The position numbers were made by a program, and so were the translations under genes. The notes under the pieces were generated by a model. The model had not been told where the DNA came from. It ran no database searches and was given only the letters and a program-made list of their open reading frames with translations. From NCBI RefSeq assembly GCF_017573505.1, contig NZ_JAGEOJ010000003.1:434001-498000 (forward strand): a stretch of 64,000 nt of DNA. The letters are read 5' to 3'. Below, piece by piece: positions 49,695 to 58,812 of the stretch; within the stretch, counting starts at the first letter, position 1; each line of letters opens with the position of its first letter. Origin of the DNA: Actinomadura barringtoniae (GTDB taxonomy: Bacteria > Actinomycetota > Actinomycetes > Streptosporangiales > Streptosporangiaceae).

Positions 49695-50639
49695 ATGATC
49701 ACCAGCTTCGACGCCCGGACGGCCGCCTCCCGGATCGCCGGGCGGGTGCGCCGGACCCCGGTCGCCGACGTCGACTCCGGCGGGCAGCACGGCTCCCGGC
49801 TGTGGTTCAAGCTCGAACACCTCCAGCACACCGGCTCGTTCAAGGCGCGCGGGGCGTTCAACCGGCTGCTGTCGGCGGCCGAGGAGGGCGGCCTGCCCGC
49901 CGAGGGCGTGGTGACCGCGTCCGGCGGCAACGCCGGGCTGGCCGTCGCGTACGCCGCCTCCGAGGTAGGCGTGCCCGCCGAGGTGTACGTGCCGGTGAAC
50001 GCCCCCGCGACCAAGGTCGCCAAGCTCCGCGCGATCGGCGCGACCGTGGTCCAGGTGGGCGACCGCTACGCCGAGGCGGCCGAGGCCGCGACCAAGCGGG
50101 CCGCCGACACCGGCGCGCTGTTCTGCCACGCCTACGACCAGCCCGAGGTCTGCGCGGGCCAGGGCACGCTCGGCCTGGAACTGCTGGAGCAGACCGACGG
50201 CGAGGTCGACACGATCCTGATCTCGGTGGGCGGCGGCGGCCTGATGGCCGGCGTCGCGGCGGCGGTCGAGGGGCACGCGAACGTCGTCGCCGTCGAGCCC
50301 GAGGCCTGCCCGACCCTGAACCGCGCGCTGCGCGCCGGGCGGCCCGTCGACGTGGACGTCTCCGGCGTCGCGTCCGACTCCCTGGGCGCCACCCGCGTCG
50401 GCGAGATCGCCTTCCGCGTCGCCTCCCGTTCCGGCGTCCGCTCGGTCCTGGTCACCGACGACGCGATCGTCCACGCCCGCCGCCGCCTGTGGGACCGCTA
50501 CCGCCTGGTCGTCGAACACGGCACCGCCGCCGCCCTCGCCGCCCTCCAGTCCGGCGCCTACCGTCCCGCCCCCGGCGAACGCGTCGCGGTAGTCCTCTGC
50601 GGCGCCAACACCGACCCCACCGACCTGGTCCAGCCCTGA
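49695..50639 (+). CDS. PLP-dependent threonine/serine dehydratase
   Basis: A 314-residue fold-type II PLP enzyme. The Schiff-base Lys is in HTGSFKARGAFN, the substrate loop is ASGGNAGLAVAYAAS, and the phosphate loop is SVGGGGLMAGVAAAV. Its small size and lack of a C-terminal ACT domain match the catabolic/serine-threonine dehydratase or serine racemase subfamily. It converts Thr or Ser to 2-oxobutanoate or pyruvate plus ammonia. The ATG has GAAAGG at 8 nt. It is divergent from the amidase gene. Confidence 0.9.
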   Translation: MITSFDARTAASRIAGRVRRTPVADVDSGGQHGSRLWFKLEHLQHTGSFKARGAFNRLLSAAEEGGLPAEGVVTASGGNAGLAVAYAASEVGVPAEVYVPVNAPATKVAKLRAIGATVVQVGDRYAEAAEAATKRAADTGALFCHAYDQPEVCAGQGTLGLELLEQTDGEVDTILISVGGGGLMAGVAAAVEGHANVVAVEPEACPTLNRALRAGRPVDVDVSGVASDSLGATRVGEIAFRVASRSGVRSVLVTDDAIVHARRRLWDRYRLVVEHGTAAALAALQSGAYRPAPGERVAVVLCGANTDPTDLVQP

Positions 50640-50934
50640 CCGCCCTCCCCGTGCACCCCGCCCCGTCTGCAGCACTCTCGCCGGACTCGCCAGCGGCGCT
50701 CCGGCCGGGTAGACCGGATTCGTCGGCGGCGCTCTCATCGCCCTCGCCAGCGGCGCTCCGGTCGGGGAGACCGGATGTTTCAGCGGGGCTCTCGCCGGGC
50801 TCGGCGGCACTCTGGCCAGGCAGGCCGGGCAGATCGCGTTCGGCGGCGGCGCCGTCACCGGACTCGTCGGCGGCGCTCTGGTCCGGCAGATCGGACTCGT
50901 CGGCGGCGTTCTGGCCGGGCTCGGCGGCGGTGGG
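50640..50934. repeat. GC-rich region of imperfect CGGCGGCGCTC-type repeats
   Basis: About 295 nt between convergent genes. Repeats of the type TCGTCGGCGGCGCTC plus CCGG-rich linkers recur about every 25-45 nt from 50670 and extend into the 3' end of the methyltransferase gene, where they encode its Ala/Ser/Asp-rich tail. No gene is seen. Confidence 0.6.
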
Positions 50935-51888
50935 CTAGTCGGGCAGGTTGGATTCGTCGGCGGCGCTCGCGTCGGACGCGCCGGACACTTCGACGGCGCT
51001 CTCTTCGGGCTTGTCTCCCTCGCGGGTTGCTACGAGGAAGCCGCTGCGTGAGGCGGTGGGCGGGGTGCGGCCGTACGACTCGGCGAGCGAGCTCAGATCG
51101 TGCTGCTCGACCGACCAGCCGTTCCCCTCCAGCCAGCCGCCCGTATCGTCCCCGAGGCCGCCCTTCCACAGGCCGACGGCGCGCGACAGTGCGGGCACCT
51201 CCTTGGCCTGCTCGCGGAGCCAGTCGATGCCGTCGCCGCGTTCACAGGCGAGCCGGCTGCCGGGCGCGGAGAGATCGCCGATGCGGGTGAGCAGCTCGGC
51301 GGCCTCCTCAGCCGTGAGGTAGATGAGCAGCCCCTCGGCCAGCCACGCGGTCGGCTCGCCGGGCGCGAAGCCCGCCTCGGTCAGCGCCGAGGGCCAGTCC
51401 TCGCGCAGGTCGGCCGGGCATGAGACGCGCGTGCACGCGGTCACCGCGTCCGCGCCGCTCATCACGTCGTCCTTGAACTCCAGCACGGACGGCAGGTCCA
51501 CCTCGTACAGCCGGAGCCCGACCGGCCAGCCCAGCCGGTAGGCGCGGGTGTCCATGCCCGCCGCCAGCAGCACGATCTGGCGGATTCCCCTGTCGCACGC
51601 GTCGAGCAGGTAGTCGTCGTAGAACCGAGTGCGGATCACGGTCTGGTAGGCCATCAGCGCTCGGAGCGAGCCCGGTTCGGGCACGCCCTGCTCGGGCTGT
51701 GGGGAGCTTGAGGTGTCCGCGGTGGCCTCCCCGATCGCGGCGGCCTGACTCTGTGCTCCGGCCGCGACGAACGCCTGCGCGTAGGGATCCTCGAACAGCC
51801 GGTCGGGTCTGGCGGACTCGGCGGCGCGCATTCGCGCCACTCCCAGGGCCGTTCTCGCAACGCCGTGAAGCGGTCGCGACGCACTCAT
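50935..51888 (-). CDS. SAM-dependent O-methyltransferase (leucine carboxyl methyltransferase family)
   Basis: A 317-residue protein of the LCMT/TIGR00027 family: RALMAYQTVIRTRFYDDYLL (motif typical of the family), IVLLAAGMDTRAYRLGWP (SAM loop), LYEVDLPSVLEFKDD (ribose-binding Asp), and AWLAEGLLIYLTAEEAAEL. These enzymes are common in mycobacteria and actinomadurae; acceptors are often unknown lipids or acids. The ATG follows GGAG (7 nt). The C-terminal 30 residues (EESAVEVSGASDASAADESN) are low-complexity, derived from the adjoining DNA repeats. Confidence 0.9.
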   Translation of the reverse strand: MSASRPLHGVARTALGVARMRAAESARPDRLFEDPYAQAFVAAGAQSQAAAIGEATADTSSSPQPEQGVPEPGSLRALMAYQTVIRTRFYDDYLLDACDRGIRQIVLLAAGMDTRAYRLGWPVGLRLYEVDLPSVLEFKDDVMSGADAVTACTRVSCPADLREDWPSALTEAGFAPGEPTAWLAEGLLIYLTAEEAAELLTRIGDLSAPGSRLACERGDGIDWLREQAKEVPALSRAVGLWKGGLGDDTGGWLEGNGWSVEQHDLSSLAESYGRTPPTASRSGFLVATREGDKPEESAVEVSGASDASAADESNLPD

Positions 51889-51977
51889 GCACCGTCTCCA
51901 AGTCCCGCGCCCTGCGGTCACAGTACCGCTCACGGGCCCCATCGAGGGGACCCGAATTTCAAGTGAAAAGGACTTCG

Positions 51978-52007
51978 TTGACTCAATATCCAATAGCTCC
52001 GCATACT
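51978..52007 (+). promoter_or_regulatory. Probable promoter of the secreted protein gene
   Basis: TTGACT (51978-51983), an 18-nt spacer and CATACT (52002-52007) lie in an AT-rich part of the gap, about 100 nt before the gene at 52106. Confidence 0.45.
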
Positions 52008-52105
52008 GGCGCAGGCAATCGCGCGAATGCCGAATCCCCTTCCTCACCCAGCCGGGCCCCGGCGATCCCGGGCGTTCCGGCGCACCCCCTCGGAGGAACC
52101 GCGCG

Positions 52106-53098
52106 ATGCTGCGTCGAATCGGACTCACCCTGCTCGCGGGAACGGCCGCTGTCGCGGTCGCTCCCTCGCACCCCGCCCTGGCCCAAGCCGCCTCGCCGCC
52201 CCACTCGCCGGCCCAGCCATCGGCCCAGTGGACGGCCCACTCACCGGCTCATTCGTCGGCCCGGTCACCGGCCCACGCACCGAATCCCTCATCGGCCCCC
52301 GATCCGAACGCTCCGAAGGGCGGCCGGGTCGTCGGGGTCGAGGCGTTCACCCCCAACGCACGCAACGCCAAGGCCGTGCGCGCGTTCGCCCAACTCCACC
52401 AGACGCGGCGGGCGGGGGTGCGCGAACAGATCCACCACTTCTGGGGCGTCGAACCCGCCGCCGGAACGCACGACGGCATGATGGCCTCCCAGAGCGTGGA
52501 CCCGAGCTACAAGGTGTCCTACAGCCAGGACTTCACCTACACCCCGACCATCAAGGCCGCCGCGTCCTGCATGGAGATCACCACCGTGTACTCGCAGGCC
52601 GTGGGGAACGAGCTGTGGGCGTGGGACTGGTGCGGCGGCGACGGGCCCAAGGTCGAGAAGAAGATGGACGCCACGTTCATGTCGACCTACACCGCCGACG
52701 TCAACGGCCTGCGCGCCTACTCGGTCCAGCTCGTCCGCACGAACGCGGGCACCAACGCCTGGTCGTCCTACCTCTACAACTACACGACGGCGAAGTGGGA
52801 CCTGTTCTTCAGCAAGTCGGGCCGCGACACCAGCGGCCTCTCGTACGGCTGGAACATCTTCGAGATCTACGCCAGCCGCAACCCGCGCACCGGCACCGCG
52901 TACTACTGCACGGACGCCGCGAAGACCGTCTTCGAGAGCAGCTCCATCAAGCTGCGCCGGGGCGGCGCCTGGACCCCCGCCACCCCGACCGACTCTCCCT
53001 GGCAGCCGTACACCGACCCCGATCCGTCCGACTACCTGTGCCCCAGCTTGAAGTTCATCCGAGCGGGCGCGAACGACCACTGGATCGTCCGCCACTGA
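52106..53098 (+). CDS. Secreted protein of unknown function with Ser/Pro/His-rich linker
   Basis: A 330-residue protein with a signal peptide (MLRRIGLTLLAGTAAVAVAP, cut after ALA-QA). A 50-residue linker of Ser, Pro, Ala and His follows (SPAQPSAQWTAHSPAHSSAR), then a folded domain with many aromatics: SYSQDFTYTPTIKAAASC, ELWAWDWCGGDGPKVEKK and YNYTTAKWDLFFSKSGRD. Four Cys are visible (AASCMEI, DWCGG, YYCTDA, YLCPSL), suggesting two disulfides. No known catalytic motif is recognisable. The ATG has GGAGGA at 7 nt and its own promoter. It may be a secreted binding or cell-wall protein. Confidence 0.85.
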   Translation: MLRRIGLTLLAGTAAVAVAPSHPALAQAASPPHSPAQPSAQWTAHSPAHSSARSPAHAPNPSSAPDPNAPKGGRVVGVEAFTPNARNAKAVRAFAQLHQTRRAGVREQIHHFWGVEPAAGTHDGMMASQSVDPSYKVSYSQDFTYTPTIKAAASCMEITTVYSQAVGNELWAWDWCGGDGPKVEKKMDATFMSTYTADVNGLRAYSVQLVRTNAGTNAWSSYLYNYTTAKWDLFFSKSGRDTSGLSYGWNIFEIYASRNPRTGTAYYCTDAAKTVFESSSIKLRRGGAWTPATPTDSPWQPYTDPDPSDYLCPSLKFIRAGANDHWIVRH

Positions 53099-53160
53099 GC
53101 ATGACCATTGCTGGCGCCGTCGCCATCGTCGACGCCCGCGCCATCATCAACGCCATCGCT

Positions 53161-53214
53161 CGCGCCATCGCCGACCCTCGCGCCATCGCCGACCCTCGCG
53201 CCATCGCCGACCCT
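53161..53214. repeat. 18-bp tandem repeat, three exact copies
   Basis: CGCGCCATCGCCGACCCT occurs at 53161-53178, 53179-53196 and 53197-53214, with a degenerate extra copy after it. It lies between the secreted protein gene and the convergent sigma gene. Confidence 0.9.
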
Positions 53215-53286
53215 CGCGCCGTCGCCGCGATCGGCGCCCCGGCCCGGTGGTGGGCCCTGGCCGGGCGTGGGCTCTGGAGGGCTCGC

Positions 53287-54243
<957 letters not shown>

Positions 54244-54378
54244 CGGCAAGTCCTTCCACTGGGGGCGTTGAGGGGAACACCGGGCCGGGAACAACCATTC
54301 CCGGACCGGCGACGAATCATCCACATCAGGCGTAAGTAACGCGCAGGTTCATCACTGCCTCCATCCGGTGAGCCGGTG

Positions 54379-54429
54379 GACCTAAATTTAGGTCAGACCT
54401 AGAGATGTGTCAACAATAAACTTAGGTCC
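54379..54429. promoter_or_regulatory. Shared operator/promoter of the sigma gene and TetR gene
   Basis: GACCTAAATTTAGGTC (54379-54394) is a perfect 16-bp palindrome; half-sites follow at 54396-54402 and 54421-54429 (CTTAGGTCC). On the minus strand, TTGACA (54413-54408), a 17-nt spacer and TAAATT (54390-54385) form a near-consensus promoter toward the sigma gene; the palindrome sits on its -10. Confidence 0.8.
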
Positions 54430-54449
54430 ATCTCTGCTAAGGTGGGGAC

Positions 54450-55097
54450 ATGGGTGAACGCAAGGCCGAACAAGGCATGGGGCTCAGGGAGCTCAAGAAG
54501 CGTCAGACCAGGGAGAACATCTCCCACAACGCCACCCGGCTCTTCCTTCAGCACGGCTACGACAAGGTGACGATCGCCGACGTCGCGGCCGCCTCCCAGG
54601 TGGCCAAGATGACCGTGACGAACTACTTCCCGCGCAAGGAGGACCTCGCGCTCGACCTGCACGAGGTGTTCGTCGACATGCCCGCCAAGGCCGTACGGGA
54701 ACGCGCCGAAGGCGAATCCGCCCTGGCCGCCCTGCGCCGCGACACCCTCACCCAGATCGTCGACCACAACGCGATCATCGGCTTCTCCGGCCCCGCCTTC
54801 GCCGCCATGATCACCGGCAGCCCCGCCCTGGTGGCCCGCCTCCGCGAGTTCCACGAGGAGCGGGAGGAACGCCTCGCCGACCTGCTCGCCTCGGAGACCG
54901 GCGCCGCCCCGTACGCCATCCGCCCCCGCGTCGCCGCCGCCCAGCTCATCGGCGTCCTGAAACTGCTCTTCAACGAGACGATGCGCCTCACCCTCGAAGA
55001 CAAGACCCACGACGAGATCGAGATCGTCCTCGCCGACGAAACCCAACAAGCCTTCGACGCCCTGGCCCCCTCCCTGGCCACCTACGCCACCCGCTAA
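54450..55097 (+). CDS. TetR-family repressor divergent from the sigma gene
   Basis: A 215-residue TetR protein with the HTH in residues 15-65 (LKKRQTRENISHNATRLFLQ, then QVAKMTVTNYFPRKEDLALD) and a helical effector domain. The ATG follows AAGGTGGGG. The upstream palindrome and half-sites (GACCTA/TAGGTC) are likely its binding sites, and they cover the sigma factor promoter as well as its own start region. It therefore probably links a ligand to sigma factor expression. Confidence 0.93.
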   Translation: MGERKAEQGMGLRELKKRQTRENISHNATRLFLQHGYDKVTIADVAAASQVAKMTVTNYFPRKEDLALDLHEVFVDMPAKAVRERAEGESALAALRRDTLTQIVDHNAIIGFSGPAFAAMITGSPALVARLREFHEEREERLADLLASETGAAPYAIRPRVAAAQLIGVLKLLFNETMRLTLEDKTHDEIEIVLADETQQAFDALAPSLATYATR

Positions 55098-55121
55098 CAC
55101 CCATCCCCACCCCCCCCAAAA

Positions 55122-55184
55122 CGCCGATCTTGCTCTCATGGCCCTTGGAAACGTTTCCAAACGGCGCTGAGAGCAAGATCGGCG
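55122..55184. terminator. Large inverted repeat enclosing a 16-bp palindrome
   Basis: CGCCGATCTTGCTCTCA (55122-55138) and its reverse complement (55168-55184) are 17-bp perfect arms. The loop contains TTGGAAACGTTTCCAA (55145-55160), a perfect palindrome that also fits the cre/LacI-type consensus. It lies between convergent genes (TetR and pyc), so a bidirectional terminator is the simplest reading. Confidence 0.75.
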
Positions 55185-55196
55185 CGATGAAGCGGG

Positions 55197-58100
55197 TCAG
55201 GTGATGGCTAGGAGGAGGTCGCCGGCCTGGACCTGGGTGGCTACGGGGACGGCGAGGCGGGCGACGGTGCCGGCCACGGGGGCCGTGATGGAGGCCTCCA
55301 TCTTCATCGCCTCGATGGTGGCGACGACGTCGCCGGCGGCGACCTGGTCGCCCTTGGCGACGCGGAGGGTCACCGAGCCGTCGAACGGGGCGGCGACGTG
55401 GCCGGGGTCGCCGGGGTCGGCGCGTTCGACCGGCGGGGCGTCGGAGGCCACGGACTTGTCGCGGACCGACAGCGTGCGGAGCTGGCCGTTCACGTTGCAG
55501 ATGACCTGGCGGACGCCGGCCTCGTCGATCTCACCGACGGCCTCCAGCGACGCGAGGACTCGGACGCCCGGTTCGAGGTCGAACGAGAACTCCTGGCCGG
55601 TGCGCAGCCCGTACAGGAACGCGCTGGTCGGCAGCAGCGACAGGTCGCCGTACGCGGCGCGCGCCTCGCGGTAGTCCTTGGCGGGGCCGGGGAACAGCAG
55701 CCGGTCGAGGGTGTCGCGGACCTCCGGGCCCGCCAGCGCCTTCTCCTCGGCGCCGGTGAGCTCGGCGCGCGCGGGCGGGTGGTGGCGTCCGGCGAGCGCG
55801 GCGCCGCGGAACGGCTCGGGCCAGCCGCCGGGCGGGTCGCCCAGTTCGCCGTTCAGGAAGCCGATCACGCTGTCGGGGATGTCGAAGCGCTCGGGATGCG
55901 CCTCGAAGTCGCCGGGGTCGGCACCGGCCGCGACCAGGTGCAGCGCCAGGTCGCCGACGACCTTGCTGGACGGGGTGACCTTGACCAGGCGGCCGAGGAT
56001 GGCGTCGGCCGCCTCGTACTGCCGTTCGATCTCCTCGAACCGGTCGCCGAGGCCGAGCGCGACGGCCTGCTGGCGCAGGTTGGACAGCTGCCCGCCGGGG
56101 ATCTCGTGCCGGTAGACGCGGCCGGTCGGCGACGGCAGGCCCATCTCGAACGGCGCGTACAGCTTGCGCACGGCCTCCCAGTACGGCTCCAGCGAGGTGA
56201 GGGCGGCCAGGTCCAGGCCGGTGGCGCGCTCGGTGAAGTCGGTGTGCGCGACGATCGCCTGCAGCGGCGGCTGGCTGGTCGTTCCGGACAGCGGCGCGGC
56301 GGCGCCGTCGATCGCGTCCACCCCGGCCTCGACGGCGGCGAGGTAGGTGGCCAGCTGGCCGCCCGCGGTGTCGTGGGTGTGCAGGTGAACGGGCAGGTCG
56401 AACCGTTCGCGCAACGCGGTCACGAGCGTGCGGGCGGCGGGCGCGCGCAGCAGGCCCGCCATGTCCTTGATGCACAGCACGTGCACGCCCGCCTCGACGA
56501 GCTGCTCGGCCAGCCGCAGGTAGTAGTCGAGCGTGTAGAGCTGCTCGCCCGGGTCGGACAGGTCGGCGGTGTAGCAGAGCGTGCCCTCGGCGATGGCGTG
56601 CGTCTGCAGAACGGCGTCGATCGCGGGGCGCATCCGGTCGATGTCGTTCAGCGCGTCGAAGATCCGGAAGATGTCGACGCCGGTCTTGGCGGCCTCGGTG
56701 ACGAACGCGCGGGCGACGGTGTCGGGGTAGGGGGTGTAGCCGACGGTGTTGGCGCCGCGCAGCAGCATCTGGATGCACAGGTTCGGCGCGGCCTCGCGGA
56801 TCGCGGCGAGCCGGTCCCACGGCGACTCGTTCAGGAAGCGCAGCGCGACGTCGTAGGTGGCGCCGCCCCACGCCTCGACCGAGAGCAGCTGCGGCGTCAT
56901 CCGCGCCAGGTAGGGCGCGGCGGTGAGCAGGTCGAACGTGCGGACGCGCGTGGCCAGCAGCGACTGGTGCGCGTCGCGGAACGTGGTGTCGGTGACCGCG
57001 AGCGCCTTTTGCGCGCGCAGTTCGGCGGCGAACGCCTGCGGGCCGAGCTCCATCAGCCTGTCGCGCGACCCGGCGGGCGGCGCGATGTCGGGGAGATCGG
57101 GCAGCTTGGTGGCCGGGTCGAGGTCGGTCGGCGCCTCACCGTGCGGCTTGTTGACCGTGACGTCGGCGAGGTAGCGCACCAGGCGGGTGGCCCGGTCGCC
57201 GCTGGAACGGGCGGTCAGCAGCTCGGGATGGTCGGCGATGTAGGACGTGCTGACCCCGCCCGCGCGGAAGTCCGCCTCGTCCAGCAGGGCCTGCAGGAAC
57301 GGGATGTTGGTGGAGACGCCGCGGATGCGGAACTCGGCGACCGCGCGCCGGGCCCGCCGTACGGCGTCCTCGAACGTACGGCCGCGGCAGGTCAGCTTCA
57401 CCAGCAGCGAGTCGAAGTGCGGGGTGACGACGGCGCCCGCGTGGGTGGTGCCGGTGTCCAGCCGTACGCCCGCGCCGCCCGGCGAACGGTACGCGGAGAT
57501 CTTGCCGGTGTCGGGGCGGAAGTCGTTCGCCGGGTCCTCGGTCGTGATGCGGCACTGGACCGCGAACCCGGAGACGGTGATGTCGTCCTGGGAGATGCGC
57601 AGGTCGTAGAGCGTCTCGCCGCCCGCGATGCGCAGCTGGCTCTGCACGAGGTCGATCCCGGTGACCTCCTCGGTGACCGTGTGCTCGACCTGGATGCGCG
57701 GGTTCATCTCGATGAAGACGTGCTCGCCGGCCGCGTTGACCAGGAACTCGACCGTCCCGGCGTTCACGTAGCCGATCTCGCGGGCGAACTTCACCGCGTC
57801 CTCGCACAGTCGCTCGGCGACCTCGGGCTCCAGGCGCGGCGCGGGCGCGATCTCGACGACCTTCTGGTGGCGCCGCTGCACCGAGCAGTCGCGTTCGCGC
57901 AGGTGAACGGTATGGCCGGCGGAGTCGGCCAGGACCTGGACCTCGATGTGGCGGGGCCGGTCGACGGCCTGCTCCAGGAAGACGGTCGCGTCGCCGAACG
58001 CGCTCTCGGCCTCGCGGCGGGCCGTCTGGACGGCGGCCTCCAGGTCCTCGCGGCGGTCGACGCGGCGCAGCCCGCGCCCGCCGCCGCCCGCCGCGGCCTT

Positions 58101-58565
58101 CACGAACAGCGGGAAGCCGACCTCGTCGGCCGCGGCCAGCTCCTGGCCCTCGGCCGGGGTCGTGGACCGCAGCACGGGCAGCCCGGCGCGCCGCGCGGCC
58201 GCCACCGCCTCGATCTTGTTGCCCGCCAGGCTGAGGGCCTGGCTGGGCGGGCCGACGAACGTGATGCCGTTCCGTTCGCACGCCTCGGCCAGCTCGGGGC
58301 TCTCCGACAGGAAGCCGTAACCGGGGTAGATGGCGTCGGCGCCCACGCGCAGCGCGGTCTCGACGATGCCCTCCACGTCGAGGTAGGCGCGCACCGGATG
58401 CGCGAGCTCCCCGATCTCGTACGCCTCGTCGGCCTTCTGCCGGTGCAGCGAGAACCGGTCCTCATGGGCGTAGACCGCCACGCTGGAGATGCCCAGCTCG
58501 TAGGCGGCGCGGAACGCCCGTACGGCGATCTCACCACGGTTGGCGACGAGCAGCTTCTGGATCAC
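55197..58565 (-). CDS. pyc: Pyruvate carboxylase
   Basis: A 1122-residue, complete pyruvate carboxylase. Biotin carboxylase domain about 1-450 (VANRGEIAVRAFRAAYELGI, then KAAAGGGGRGLRRVDRREDL, FIEMNPRIQVEHTVTEEVTG), carboxyltransferase about 530-810 (VTDTTFRDAHQSLLATRVR and CIKDMAGLLRAPAARTLV, where the Lys is carbamylated), the PYC/OADA domain, and a C-terminal biotin carrier with EAMKMEAS (biotinyl Lys about 1088). The GTG start has GGGAGAA upstream. It makes oxaloacetate from pyruvate, bicarbonate and ATP (anaplerosis). It is divergent from the AAA protein gene. Confidence 0.98.
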   Translation of the reverse strand: MIQKLLVANRGEIAVRAFRAAYELGISSVAVYAHEDRFSLHRQKADEAYEIGELAHPVRAYLDVEGIVETALRVGADAIYPGYGFLSESPELAEACERNGITFVGPPSQALSLAGNKIEAVAAARRAGLPVLRSTTPAEGQELAAADEVGFPLFVKAAAGGGGRGLRRVDRREDLEAAVQTARREAESAFGDATVFLEQAVDRPRHIEVQVLADSAGHTVHLRERDCSVQRRHQKVVEIAPAPRLEPEVAERLCEDAVKFAREIGYVNAGTVEFLVNAAGEHVFIEMNPRIQVEHTVTEEVTGIDLVQSQLRIAGGETLYDLRISQDDITVSGFAVQCRITTEDPANDFRPDTGKISAYRSPGGAGVRLDTGTTHAGAVVTPHFDSLLVKLTCRGRTFEDAVRRARRAVAEFRIRGVSTNIPFLQALLDEADFRAGGVSTSYIADHPELLTARSSGDRATRLVRYLADVTVNKPHGEAPTDLDPATKLPDLPDIAPPAGSRDRLMELGPQAFAAELRAQKALAVTDTTFRDAHQSLLATRVRTFDLLTAAPYLARMTPQLLSVEAWGGATYDVALRFLNESPWDRLAAIREAAPNLCIQMLLRGANTVGYTPYPDTVARAFVTEAAKTGVDIFRIFDALNDIDRMRPAIDAVLQTHAIAEGTLCYTADLSDPGEQLYTLDYYLRLAEQLVEAGVHVLCIKDMAGLLRAPAARTLVTALRERFDLPVHLHTHDTAGGQLATYLAAVEAGVDAIDGAAAPLSGTTSQPPLQAIVAHTDFTERATGLDLAALTSLEPYWEAVRKLYAPFEMGLPSPTGRVYRHEIPGGQLSNLRQQAVALGLGDRFEEIERQYEAADAILGRLVKVTPSSKVVGDLALHLVAAGADPGDFEAHPERFDIPDSVIGFLNGELGDPPGGWPEPFRGAALAGRHHPPARAELTGAEEKALAGPEVRDTLDRLLFPGPAKDYREARAAYGDLSLLPTSAFLYGLRTGQEFSFDLEPGVRVLASLEAVGEIDEAGVRQVICNVNGQLRTLSVRDKSVASDAPPVERADPGDPGHVAAPFDGSVTLRVAKGDQVAAGDVVATIEAMKMEASITAPVAGTVARLAVPVATQVQAGDLLLAIT

Positions 58566-58601
58566 GGTGGTTCTCCCGGGCGCCGGCGACCTCTTTCGGG
58601 G

Positions 58602-58640
58602 GTGTTCCTACCCAGTTGATCGGCAGGTGCGGGGGAACAC
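58602..58640. promoter_or_regulatory. Inverted repeat in the pyc/AAA intergenic region
   Basis: GTGTTCC (58602-58608) and GGAACAC (58634-58640) are perfect 7-bp arms with a 25-nt spacer. The 247-nt gap must hold promoters for both divergent genes; I see no convincing -10/-35 pair and no recognisable riboswitch. Confidence 0.35.
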
Positions 58641-58812
58641 AGCCCACGGATACGTGAACAAACCACAAGATCCTCGGGCTGGAAAAAAGCGACGATCGTT
58701 CCCACCGGTGTCCATTGGCCCCGGACAGGACGCGCTGACCCCGGGAAACCTCTAGGCTTTTGCCCCGGTTCGTACAACGGGGTTGAACACGGGGTAACGG
58801 GGAGGACGCGCG

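Noticed and set aside
58566..58812. Riboswitch upstream of pyc or of the AAA gene
   Set aside because: Only a 7-bp inverted repeat is visible; no known riboswitch core could be matched by eye.
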